A stretch of 51,366 bases of DNA from Agromyces seonyuensis. GTDB taxonomy: Bacteria > Actinomycetota > Actinomycetes > Actinomycetales > Microbacteriaceae. The stretch spans positions 1-51,366 of the forward strand of contig NZ_WSTA01000021.1 in NCBI RefSeq assembly GCF_009789225.1, given 5' to 3'. Shown here piece after piece: positions 1 to 8,017 of the stretch. The notes under the pieces are model-generated. The model searched no databases, was not told the DNA's origin, and was given only the letters and a program-made list of their open reading frames with translations. The translations under genes and the position numbers were made by a program. Numbering within the stretch: position 1 is the stretch's first letter; every line of letters starts with the position of its first letter.

Positions 1-361
1 TTCCGCTTCCTGCGCCTCCGGGGCAACGAGGGAAAACATTACGCCGAACCCGCCCACCCCGCAAACCCAGCCCACACCCCGGGCGTGTCGCACCCCAGCC
101 CACCACCCAAACCCCCGACCACGCCCGAATCGACCGCGCGGACGCGCTCCACTCGCCCGCCGAGACGGGACGAGACGAATGGGGAGGAGGCCGGGGAGGC
201 TGGAGCGGCCCGCCGGATTCCACCGCGTCGTGATCGACCGCGGGCGGAACGAAGCGCCGGCCCGACGCGCACCGCCGGTCAGAGCGCGCACGTTCGATAC
301 CGACGCCGACGGCACGTCCCGTGCTCTCGACCCAACGGGAGATCTCGCCCGGTCGAACCCG
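1..361. other. Left-edge stretch without a convincing gene
   Basis: I see no reading frame here with plausible protein composition. The frames that stay open are rich in Arg, Pro and Ser, as out-of-frame GC-rich DNA is. The region lies downstream of the minus-strand gene that ends at 362 and may hold its terminator, but I find no strong hairpin with a T tract. Confidence 0.5.
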
Positions 362-937
362 CTACGGCTGTGCGGGCTGCGCCGCGTACTCGGTGAACGC
401 TTGCTCGACCTCGCTGAGGAGCTTCGAGCTGAGCGCATCGACGGCTCGGCAGGCACGGGCGGTGTTCACGCCCAGGCCGTGCGGCGTCGCCGATCCGTGC
501 GCATGGATGTTGCGGAGCGCGTACGCGAAGACGACGAGGCCTGCGGTCGTCGAGATGTCGTCGAACTTGCCGCTTCCCTTCATCCCGGTCACGTTCTCGT
601 TCGACGTCATGGCCTCGATGTCGAGCGTGCTCCGCAACTCGTCGGCGAGGTCCGGATCCGCGATCGCGCCGAGAGCCGCCTTCCGGCTCGGGTCGAGCTT
701 GGTGAACTGCTCGAGCGCCGAGTACGCGAGCAGCAGTCTGAACAGGCTGGTCTGACCGGCCAGGGTGTCGTCGCGGTACCCGTCGAGCTGGAGGCCCGTG
801 AAGCTCCGTGCCACACGCCAGCGGGAGTGGAATCGGGCGGGCAGACCGCTGCGAAGCAGCTCGGGATCGTCCTCCCGGATCCGGTCGCAGTAGGCCTTCC
901 AGCCGATGAGCTCGATCGTCGCGGTCTCGGTCGTCAT
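362..937 (-). CDS. HEPN-like protein of unknown function (191 aa)
   Basis: A soluble, mostly helical protein that I do not recognise by name. Near residue 140 it has the pattern ALRNIHAHG, giving R142-N143-x3-H147. That is the R-N/D-x3-H signature of HEPN domains, many of which are metal-independent RNases in toxin-antitoxin or defence systems. An earlier helix (RLLLAYSALEQFTK, residues 67-80) fits the first HEPN helix. The ATG at 937 is the natural start: CAGCAT, a weak -10-like hexamer, lies six bases upstream, so it may be leaderless. No nucleotidyltransferase or antitoxin partner is adjacent. The HEPN assignment rests on motif recognition only. Confidence 0.75.
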   Translation of the reverse strand: MTTETATIELIGWKAYCDRIREDDPELLRSGLPARFHSRWRVARSFTGLQLDGYRDDTLAGQTSLFRLLLAYSALEQFTKLDPSRKAALGAIADPDLADELRSTLDIEAMTSNENVTGMKGSGKFDDISTTAGLVVFAYALRNIHAHGSATPHGLGVNTARACRAVDALSSKLLSEVEQAFTEYAAQPAQP

Positions 938-991
938 CCGGTCATGCTGGCAGCGCTGACAGCTGTCGCGGAAGGGCCGGTGCGGACTCGC

Positions 992-1582
992 CTACCCCAC
1001 GTTCGCGGGGGCCGGCGTGCCGGCGGAAACCGGTGCGGGGGAGTCATCCACCGCAGGCCGGCGGGCGGTCGCGGCGGCGATCGCGACGGCGATGCCGACG
1101 AGGATGCCGAAGGCCGCACCGAACAGTGCCGAGAAGACCAGGTTCGCCGCCGTCGTGCCGAGGAACGTGCCGAGGTCGGCGTGGAGCACGAACGAGTACG
1201 CGACGCCGCGCACGAGGTTCGCGGCCATGACGGCGAGCACGGTCACGCCGAGGGCACGGCCGAAGGCGCGGGCGGGCCGTGGGAACGGGCGCTTGCGCAC
1301 CGCGGCGCGCAGCAGCACCCACGCGGTGACGAGGAGCACGGCGACGGCGACGAGATCGACGGCCCACAACAGCCACGTCGTCTCGCCGACGGGCACCGGT
1401 CGCAGGGCCGGCAGCAGGAAGGGCAGGCCGATCGCGGCGGGCACGGCGACGTAGGGGAACCACGCCACGGCGGTACCCATGAGGGGCTGGATCCCCGCCA
1501 GGAGGCAGAGCACGGCGAGCGCGATGAGGACCGTCCAGGACGTGCGCCCGAGCGGTTGTGGGTCGATCGTCCCAGTTGGCAT
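992..1582 (-). CDS. Multi-pass membrane protein, unknown function (196 aa)
   Basis: About five hydrophobic segments are visible, starting with TSWTVLIALAVLCLLAG and ending with a long Ala/Gly/Val-rich helix before a Pro/Ala tail. There are no recognisable catalytic motifs. The frame stays open further upstream, but that part is Arg/Ser-rich and antisense to the GH5 gene. I place the start at the ATG at 1582 (MPTGTIDPQ) because TATCAT lies six bases in front of it, an ideal leaderless arrangement. It is divergent from the GH5 gene, with 85 bp between the starts. Confidence 0.75.
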   Translation of the reverse strand: MPTGTIDPQPLGRTSWTVLIALAVLCLLAGIQPLMGTAVAWFPYVAVPAAIGLPFLLPALRPVPVGETTWLLWAVDLVAVAVLLVTAWVLLRAAVRKRPFPRPARAFGRALGVTVLAVMAANLVRGVAYSFVLHADLGTFLGTTAANLVFSALFGAAFGILVGIAVAIAAATARRPAVDDSPAPVSAGTPAPANVG

Positions 1583-1588
1583 GGGCCG

Positions 1589-1594
1589 ATGATA
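1589..1594 (-). promoter_or_regulatory. -10 box TATCAT, leaderless promoter for the 992-1582 gene
   Basis: TATCAT reads on the minus strand and ends six bases before the ATG at 1582, so transcription would begin at the start codon. No Shine-Dalgarno sequence is present. Confidence 0.5.
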
Positions 1595-1667
1595 GCCTCG
1601 CGCACACGCTCGATGTCGAGCGATTTCCACGCCCCGCCCGAGGGGCGCGAGACCCGAGGAGACCGCA

Positions 1668-3089
1668 GTGCGTTTCGGTGCCCGTTCGACCCTCGCCGTG
1701 CTCCTCGTCGCCGTCTTCGGCGTGGGGGCCGCGGCCGCAGCAGCGCGCACGCCGGTGCCGGATTCGCTCGCTGCCGGCCTCACCGGTCCGGACGGCCGCA
1801 CGCTCGTCGCCCACGGCTTCAACACCGCGAGCAGTTCGAAGACCGTCGCCGACGGCCTCCCCGACTTCACCGAGGACGACCTCGACGCCGAGCACGCCGA
1901 CATGGGCACTTCCTTCGTGCGCTACCTGATCTCGTGGCGCAAGGTCGAGCCGAGCCCGGGCGTCTACGACCAGGACTACCTCGACGACGTCGCCGAACGG
2001 GTGCGCTGGTACGACGAGCGCGGCTACTCCGTGATGCTCGACATGCACCAGGACCTCTGGGGCGTCGGCATCACGCCCGACGGCCAGGTCGGCAACGGCG
2101 CCCCGGTGTGGGCGACCTATATGGACGGCCTGCCGGTGGAACCCCAGCCGCAGTGGGAGCTCTACTACCTGCAGCCCGGCGTCATCCGCGCGTTCGACAA
2201 CTTTTGGAACACGACGGGCGAGCACCCCGAGCTCATGGACCACTACGCCGGCGCCTGGCGGGCCGTGGCCGAGCGGTTCGCCGACACCGACGCCGTCGTC
2301 GCCTACGACCTCATGAACGAGCCCTACGGCGGCTCCGTGCAGGGCGTCGCGTTCGAGTCCGGGCCGCTGACCGAGCTCTACCAGCGCAGCGTCGACGCGA
2401 TCCGCGAGGTCGACCAGGACTCGTGGGCCTGCCTCGAGCCGCAGGCCCTCGGCTTCAACTGGGGCCTGCCGAGCGCGCTCGGCCACGTCGACGACCCCCG
2501 CGAGGGCGACCCTCGCATCGCGTTCTGCCCGCACATCTACCCGCTCCCGATGGACCTCGGCGACGGCTTCAGCGGGACGTCCCGCGACCTCGTCGAAGGC
2601 ACCGTCGCCTCGTGGCGCGACAACGTGCTGCGCACCTCCCACGAGCTCGGCGACGTGCCGGTCATCCTCGGCGAGTTCGGGCTCGACACGACGCTGCCGG
2701 GCGCGCTCGACTACGTCGACCTCATGTACGACACCGCCGGCGAACTCGGCTTCGGCGTCACCTACTGGTCGCGAGACCCCGGCGGCTGGGGTCCCTACGA
2801 GGCGGACGGCACCCCCCGCAATCTGATCGGCGCCGTCGATCGCGCGTACCCGGTCGCGGTCGCGGGCACGGCCCGCTCGTGGTCGTGGGAGGACGGCGTC
2901 TTCACGCTCGTCACGGAACCGGATGCCTCGGCGAGCGCGCCGACCGAGCTCTACCTGCCCGACTCGATCGGCGACGACGTGCACGTCGAGGGGGCGGAGA
3001 TCCTCGAGTGGGACGCGGCGAGCCGCATCCTCCAGCTCGAGGCGCCGGCGGGCGAGAGCGAGATCACCGTCGTGGTCAGCGCCGGCTGA
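1668..3089 (+). CDS. Secreted glycoside hydrolase family 5, endoglycoceramidase-like
   Basis: A 473-residue exported enzyme. Residues 1-26 form a signal peptide (basic start, hydrophobic core, Ala-rich end) with no lipobox. The order of motifs fits the endoglycoceramidase branch of GH5: HGFNTAS near residue 45, FVRYLISWRKVEPSPG with the next helix, MLDMHQDLWG, then the acid/base Glu218 in DLMNEPYGG and the nucleophile Glu336 in VILGEFG. A C-terminal beta-rich domain follows from about residue 400. Known family members hydrolyse the bond between glycan and ceramide, but the substrate here is not provable by eye. The GTG start at 1668 has GAGGAGA upstream. The gene converges on the antiporter gene with a 12-bp gap. 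Confidence 0.9.
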   Translation: MRFGARSTLAVLLVAVFGVGAAAAAARTPVPDSLAAGLTGPDGRTLVAHGFNTASSSKTVADGLPDFTEDDLDAEHADMGTSFVRYLISWRKVEPSPGVYDQDYLDDVAERVRWYDERGYSVMLDMHQDLWGVGITPDGQVGNGAPVWATYMDGLPVEPQPQWELYYLQPGVIRAFDNFWNTTGEHPELMDHYAGAWRAVAERFADTDAVVAYDLMNEPYGGSVQGVAFESGPLTELYQRSVDAIREVDQDSWACLEPQALGFNWGLPSALGHVDDPREGDPRIAFCPHIYPLPMDLGDGFSGTSRDLVEGTVASWRDNVLRTSHELGDVPVILGEFGLDTTLPGALDYVDLMYDTAGELGFGVTYWSRDPGGWGPYEADGTPRNLIGAVDRAYPVAVAGTARSWSWEDGVFTLVTEPDASASAPTELYLPDSIGDDVHVEGAEILEWDAASRILQLEAPAGESEITVVVSAG

Positions 3090-3101
3090 GACCTGCGGCC
3101 C

Positions 3102-4802
3102 TCAGTCGATCGCCTCGACGCCGGCGATGCGCTGCTCCTCGACGTCGAGCCGCGTCTGCACCGAGTTCGCGACCGCGTCGTCGATCGAGCCGTCGCGGCG
3201 CAGCCGCAGCAGCACCTCCCGCTTGCGATCGAGGATGGCGAGCTGCATCCGCCGGTACTCCTCGAACCGGTGCACCGGGGAGAGGTCGACCTCGGCATCC
3301 TCGTCGGCGAGCGGATCGGCGCCGGTCGCGTCGGAAGGGTCCGCCGAGCCGGCCGATCCGGCGACCCCGGCGGCGCCGGTCGAGCCCGCGACGACGAGCG
3401 AGGCGCCGGCCTTCGCCGCGGCCTTGGCGTTCATGACCTCGAGCCGTTCCTCGAGATCGCGCCGCACGCGTTCGCGGGTGTCGTCGCCGACACCGAGCTC
3501 GTCGGCGAGTTCGTCGACCACCTGGTACGCGGCGCCCGAGAGGGAGCGCTCGGCGAGCGAGCGCTCCTCGTCCTCGCCGAAGTCCTCGGGGAAGCGCGCC
3601 CAGCGCACGACCGCCGGCAGGAGCGGGCCCTGCACGAGGAGGGTCAGCAGGATGACGCCCGCGGTCACGAAGATGATCTCGTCGCGGCCTTCCAGCGGCG
3701 CGCCCGAGGCCGTCGCCGGCACGGCGAGCGCGAGCGCGAGCGAGACCGCGCCGCGGAAGCCCGCGACCGTGCTCACGACGCGGGCTCGATGGCTCATGCG
3801 GCGAGCGCGTTGCGAGGGGCGCCGGTCGATGAGCCGGATGAGCGTGATCGAGAGCACCTGGAACACGAAGCGCACCACCAGCATGACGACCCACACGACG
3901 ACCGTCACGAGCAGGAGCCACGCGACCTCCCACCCGGGGATCTCGCGGGCGACGACCTGCACCTCGATGCCGACCAGCACGAACAGGGCGCCGTTCAGGA
4001 GGTAGGAGCCGAAGGGCCAGGCCGACTCGGTCAGCCGTCGCGAGGCCGCCGTGCTGATGCGCGCCGACTGGTACGAGACGAAGAGTCCCGCGACGACCAC
4101 GGCGAGCACGCCCGAAGCGCCGATGAGCTCCGCGAGCAGGTACGCCGTGAACGGCGTCGCGAAGAGTCCGAGATTGATCGTGAGCGCGTCGCGGCGTCGC
4201 CGGGCGAACAGGTAGGCCGCCCAGGCGACGAGGAGCCCGGCCGCGATACCCCCCAGGTAGGAGAGCACCACGAGCCACGAGAGGTCCCACGCCGTGTACG
4301 AATCGCCGGTCGCGATGCCGACGGCGACCCCGTAGACGACGAGCGCCGTTCCGTCGTTCGTGAGGCTCTCGGCCTTCAGGAGCATGAAGTTGCGCCGCGG
4401 CAGACTGCGACCGAGCGCGCTGACGGCCGTGGCGTCCGGCGGCGCGATCGCCGCACCGAGGATGAGGGCGGCCGTCCACGGCACACCGAGCGCGGCCGCG
4501 GCGCCGCCGACGGCGAACGCGGTCACGACGACGAGCAGGGTGCTCACGAGGACGATGCCGCGGAAGTCGCGCCGGATCGACCGCAGCGAGGTGGTGAGGC
4601 TCTCCCAGAACAGCATGACCGGCAGGAACAGGAGCAGCACGGTCTCCGGCGGCAGTTGCACCTCCCGCAATTGCGGCACGAAGCCGAGCAGCAGCCCGAG
4701 CACGAGCAGCACGAGCGGCGCGGCGATCCTCACGCGCATCGCGACGACGGTGCCCGCGAGGATCGTCAGCGCGAGCAGGACGGTGACCTCGAGCCCTTCC
4801 AT
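3102..4802 (-). CDS. Na+/H+ antiporter, CPA1 (NhaP/NhaX-like) family
   Basis: A 566-residue inner-membrane antiporter. About 12 hydrophobic helices span residues 5-410, including AAIAPPDATAVSALG with the ion-site Asp and ESLTNDGTALVVYG, both characteristic of bacterial CPA1 exchangers. A cytosolic tail of about 150 residues follows, helical and charged, with an Ala/Gly/Ser-rich linker. The ATG at 4802 follows a near-perfect AAAGGAG ribosome site. The role would be sodium or pH homeostasis. It is divergent from the CHAD gene. Confidence 0.93.
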   Translation of the reverse strand: MEGLEVTVLLALTILAGTVVAMRVRIAAPLVLLVLGLLLGFVPQLREVQLPPETVLLLFLPVMLFWESLTTSLRSIRRDFRGIVLVSTLLVVVTAFAVGGAAAALGVPWTAALILGAAIAPPDATAVSALGRSLPRRNFMLLKAESLTNDGTALVVYGVAVGIATGDSYTAWDLSWLVVLSYLGGIAAGLLVAWAAYLFARRRRDALTINLGLFATPFTAYLLAELIGASGVLAVVVAGLFVSYQSARISTAASRRLTESAWPFGSYLLNGALFVLVGIEVQVVAREIPGWEVAWLLLVTVVVWVVMLVVRFVFQVLSITLIRLIDRRPSQRARRMSHRARVVSTVAGFRGAVSLALALAVPATASGAPLEGRDEIIFVTAGVILLTLLVQGPLLPAVVRWARFPEDFGEDEERSLAERSLSGAAYQVVDELADELGVGDDTRERVRRDLEERLEVMNAKAAAKAGASLVVAGSTGAAGVAGSAGSADPSDATGADPLADEDAEVDLSPVHRFEEYRRMQLAILDRKREVLLRLRRDGSIDDAVANSVQTRLDVEEQRIAGVEAID

Positions 4803-4988
4803 CGACGGCTCCTTTCCCCGGCCGGACGGGATCCCGGTGATCCCACCCTGCACCCGGAATCGAACCGCGCGGGAGGCCCGGCGATTCCCGGGTACGGGTG
4901 GACCGGTCTCGTCGGACCTGTCCGCGCGGTCCCGGTCGCGGCGCGGGGCGCCGGTCGCTAGCGTCGGGCGCAGGCGGGAGGGGGCCGG

Positions 4989-5885
4989 ATGACCGAGGGC
5001 GAGGCGGCCCAACCGCTCGAGGCCGGGCGGCCCGACCCCGAGGATGCCGGCGCCGCGGCGCTCGTGGCGATCGCGGCCATCGTCGAGACGCTCGACGCGA
5101 GTCTCGGACCCGCACTGCTGGACCTTCCCGACGGCGTGCACGCCCACCGCAAGGCCGTGCGGCGGCTGCGCAGCGCGCTCGCGGCGTTCCGACCGTTCTT
5201 CGACGGCGCGCGGGTCGACGTGCTCCGCGCCGACTACCGGGCGTGGGGCCGCGAGCTCGGCGACGTGCGGGACGCCGAGGTGCGCATCGAGTTCGCGGAG
5301 CACCACCTCGCAGCGGACGACCCGCCCGAGGCACGGGTGCTGCTCGTCGACGACGAACGCTCGGCGCGGGCCTTCGAGCACGCACGGCTCGCGCGGCACG
5401 GCATCGGACCCGCGGCGGCAGGGCGTCGGCGGCGACTCGCGGCGTTCCTGCTCGAGCCCGGCCGGACCGCCGTTGCGCGGCAGCCCATCGAGGACGGGTT
5501 GCGAGAGCGTCTCGTGCAGCAGGGCGAGCGAGCGCTCGATCGGGCGGATGCCGCGCTCGGGGCATCCGCGAGCCTCGACGACCTGCACGGGTTCCGGAAG
5601 GCGGCGCGGCGGCTGCGGTACGCGACCGAGGCGGCCGCCGCATTGCCCGCGTCGCGGTTCGGCGAGCGCGCCGACCGGCTCGCCGCCGCGGCCGAGGCGA
5701 TCCACGAGTCGCTCGGCGCCCACCGCGACGGCGTGCTGTTCGCCGAGCACGTCGAGGCGCTGCCCGGCTCCGGCGCCGCGCTCGAGCCGATCGCGGCCCG
5801 CGCCCGCCTCGAGGCCGGCGCCCGGCTCGGGAAGCTGCCCGCGACCGTCGACGAGCTGCGGGCGGCGCTCCGCGCCTTCGCCTGA
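4989..5885 (+). CDS. CHAD domain protein
   Basis: A 298-residue cytosolic helical protein. The two copies of the basic CHAD helix are clear: VHAHRKAVRRLRSALAAF near residue 50 and LHGFRKAARRLRYATEAA near residue 200. CHAD proteins bind polyphosphate through the conserved His and Arg/Lys residues of such helices. There is no CYTH domain attached and no ppk gene adjacent. The ATG at 4989 is preceded by GGGAGGGGG. It faces the MinD-like gene tail to tail. Confidence 0.9.
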   Translation: MTEGEAAQPLEAGRPDPEDAGAAALVAIAAIVETLDASLGPALLDLPDGVHAHRKAVRRLRSALAAFRPFFDGARVDVLRADYRAWGRELGDVRDAEVRIEFAEHHLAADDPPEARVLLVDDERSARAFEHARLARHGIGPAAAGRRRRLAAFLLEPGRTAVARQPIEDGLRERLVQQGERALDRADAALGASASLDDLHGFRKAARRLRYATEAAAALPASRFGERADRLAAAAEAIHESLGAHRDGVLFAEHVEALPGSGAALEPIAARARLEAGARLGKLPATVDELRAALRAFA

Positions 5886-5983
5886 GCCGGGCCCCCGCCC
5901 GATCGAGGGTCACGGATTCACGTTGAGGTTGCCGTTCCTGCACGCTTCCGCGCGTGCCCCGGAAACCCGCGGAACGACGCCGA

Positions 5984-7300
5984 TCAGAGCCCGTCGGCGA
6001 CGGCCCCGGCGGCGGCCAGCCAGGCCCGTCGGGTCGGCTTCGCGAGGCGGTCGAAGCGCAGTTTGCCGTCGCGCATGGCCGGGTCGTAGGGGATCACGAC
6101 GGCCTTGCGGGCGATGGGCCGGAAGCCCGAGGCGATGTGCTCGGCCGGGCCGAGGCCCGCACGGCGGTCGGACTGGGACACGATCACGACGGCCTGGTCC
6201 GCGAGGCGCGCGGCGCGGCCGTCGCGCGAGCGCAGCGCCTCGAGAAGGAGCGCCCCGGCCTCGGCGTGCTCGCCCTGCGCGGTCGTCGCGATGACGAGCT
6301 GGTCGGCCTGGTCGACCATGCGACGCCAGCGTTCGGCCGACTCGTCGTTGCCGGAGTCGATGACGATGAGCCGGAAGTACTTCGCGGCGACGGCGTGCAC
6401 GGCGTCGAACTCGGCGGAGGTCAGCCGCTGGTTCTCGGCGAGGACGTTCGGGTTCGACCGCAGGACGTCGTAGCGGTCCTCGGTCTGGTGGTGCACGAAC
6501 GCGGTGAGGTCGGAGACGCGCGCCATCGGGCCGATGAGGTGCGCGGCGTTCGGCAGCAGCTCGTGGATCGTCGCGTCGTGCGCGCCCTGCTCGGTTCGCC
6601 AGCCGAGGGTGCCGCGGGTCTCGTTGTTGTCCCAGGCGAGCACGCCGGCGCCACCGTTGCGGGCGAAGATCGCCGAGAGCATGGCAGTCGAGGGCGTCTT
6701 GCCCGCCCCGCCCTTGCCGTTGACGATCGCGATGGTGCGGGGGCCCGCCCAGTGCCGGCTGACCCGGGCGAGGTCCTCGAGCTCCTCGGCCTCGGCGGCC
6801 GACGGGGCGACCCGCATGCCGACCTTGTTCATCGCGCCGCGCCAGCCGCGCGTGGCCCGCTGGGACTGCTGCTCCTCCTCGATGAAGGAACGGCGCGAAC
6901 GCATCGTGGCGACGGAGTGCTGAAGGGGCTGCGCGGCGACCGGCTGCACGGCCGGAGCGGGCTGCGGGGCGCCCTCGGCTGCTGGCGCGGGCGGGGTCAT
7001 GGGCGTCAGGTCGACGGGACGCGGCCGGTCGGCGACCTCGACGCTCGTGTCGGCGACGACCTTGCCGTCGGGGTGGACGATGATCGGCCAGGTGCCGGTC
7101 GGGTCGTAGGTCATCACCGGCAGCGGTCGGCCGACCTTGGCCGCCTCGATCGCGATGAGGGCGCTGACTGCGTCGAGCGTCTGCTCGGCGGAATCGGCGA
7201 GCACGATGTGCATTTCGTCGTCGATGCGCACTTCCGCGGACCCGTCGTTGCGCATCTGCACGGTCACGGTCGGCCCGTCGAGGGCGTGGTCGGTCGTCAT
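5984..7300 (-). CDS. MinD/ParA-family ATPase, type VII secretion-associated type
   Basis: 438 residues. An N-terminal beta-rich domain of about 90 residues and a Pro/Ala linker precede a basic segment (ATRGWRGAMNKVGMRVAPSA) and then the ATPase. The deviant Walker A is NGKGGAGKTPSTA, with the MinD-type first Lys and an unusual Pro after GKT. LIVIDSGND is the Walker B region. The GWR...PSxAE segment before the Walker A motif resembles the one I know from MinD-like ATPases of mycobacterial ESX loci (EspI type). This suggests a link to the WXG100-like cassettes at 19-27 kb, which is inference. No ParB partner is present, so chromosome partitioning is unlikely. The ATG at 7300 follows GGGAGAG. Confidence 0.88.
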   Translation of the reverse strand: MTTDHALDGPTVTVQMRNDGSAEVRIDDEMHIVLADSAEQTLDAVSALIAIEAAKVGRPLPVMTYDPTGTWPIIVHPDGKVVADTSVEVADRPRPVDLTPMTPPAPAAEGAPQPAPAVQPVAAQPLQHSVATMRSRRSFIEEEQQSQRATRGWRGAMNKVGMRVAPSAAEAEELEDLARVSRHWAGPRTIAIVNGKGGAGKTPSTAMLSAIFARNGGAGVLAWDNNETRGTLGWRTEQGAHDATIHELLPNAAHLIGPMARVSDLTAFVHHQTEDRYDVLRSNPNVLAENQRLTSAEFDAVHAVAAKYFRLIVIDSGNDESAERWRRMVDQADQLVIATTAQGEHAEAGALLLEALRSRDGRAARLADQAVVIVSQSDRRAGLGPAEHIASGFRPIARKAVVIPYDPAMRDGKLRFDRLAKPTRRAWLAAAGAVADGL

Positions 7301-7538
7301 GGACTCTCCCTGTCGTGGCTTGGCCGCCGGGGGCGGGCGGCGAGCAGCTCCGGGGCGGACGGCTCGGGTGCCGGCCCGGTGCCTTCACAGCATACGAGCG
7401 GCGGGGGTCCGGTTCCATCCATTTGCCCCGCACCCGGGGGACATCGCATCGACGGCGTCGGGCTCCCCGGGCGGACCGCCGGTCGCCGTCGCCCCGAAGC
7501 GCTCGGCCTGCTCGAAGCGTTCCGTCGAGAATGGGTGG

Positions 7539-7934
7539 ATGACCTCCCCCGTGCAGCTCACCGACGCCGGCCGTGCCTTCCTCGACGAGTACCACCTCGC
7601 GACCCTCTCCACGATGGGCCGCGACGGCGGCGTGCACGTCGTCGCCGTCGGCTTCACGCTCGGCGAGGACGGTTACGTCCGCATCATCACGAACGACGGC
7701 AGCCAGAAGGTCGTGAACGTCGAGCGGGACGACCGCGCCACCGTCGCGCAGGTCGCCGGGCCCGCGTGGCTGAGCATCGCCGGCCGCGCCGAGATCGAGC
7801 GCGACCCCGCGGCCGTCGCCCACGCGGTCGAGCTCTACGCGAACCGCTACCGCCAGCCCCGCGAGAACCCGAACCGAGTCGTCATCCGCATCGCGCCGAC
7901 CAAGGTCATGGGGTCGCCGGGCCTGCGGGCCTGA
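7539..7934 (+). CDS. PPOX-class (pyridoxamine phosphate oxidase fold) flavin or F420-binding enzyme
   Basis: A 131-residue split-barrel protein. The opening LTDAGRAFLDEYHLATLSTMGRDGGVHVVAV and the later QKVVNVERDDRATVAQV and YRQPRENPNRVVIRI segments fit the small PPOX family often annotated as F420-dependent. The likely role is reduction or binding of a flavin or deazaflavin cofactor; the substrate is unknown. The ATG at 7539 (MTSPVQL) is the first that gives a typical family N-terminus. The frame continues upstream without family-like sequence. Confidence 0.85.
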   Translation: MTSPVQLTDAGRAFLDEYHLATLSTMGRDGGVHVVAVGFTLGEDGYVRIITNDGSQKVVNVERDDRATVAQVAGPAWLSIAGRAEIERDPAAVAHAVELYANRYRQPRENPNRVVIRIAPTKVMGSPGLRA

Positions 7935-8005
7935 GCGTCGCGGCGCCGGCTGACGACTCGCCGAGAGGATGCCCGTCGCCGCGGGCGGGTGTCGCCGGAA
8001 GGCCC

Positions 8006-8011
8006 TACTGT
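8006..8011 (+). promoter_or_regulatory. -10 box TACTGT, leaderless promoter for the AI-2E family gene
   Basis: TACTGT ends six bases before the ATG at 8018, leaving no room for a ribosome-binding site. Confidence 0.5.
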
Positions 8012-8017
8012 CTGGGC

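Noticed and set aside
179..3436. Very long open frames antisense or out of frame to real genes (also 5954-8017, 32516-33814, 34815-37010 and others)
   Set aside because: They are rich in Arg, Pro, Ser and His, lack domains, and overlap genes with clear motifs; such frames are expected in GC-rich DNA with biased third positions.
5984..7300. ParA of a chromosome or plasmid partition system
   Set aside because: No parB or parS-like site is adjacent, and the N-terminal and pre-Walker segments fit secretion-linked MinD proteins better.
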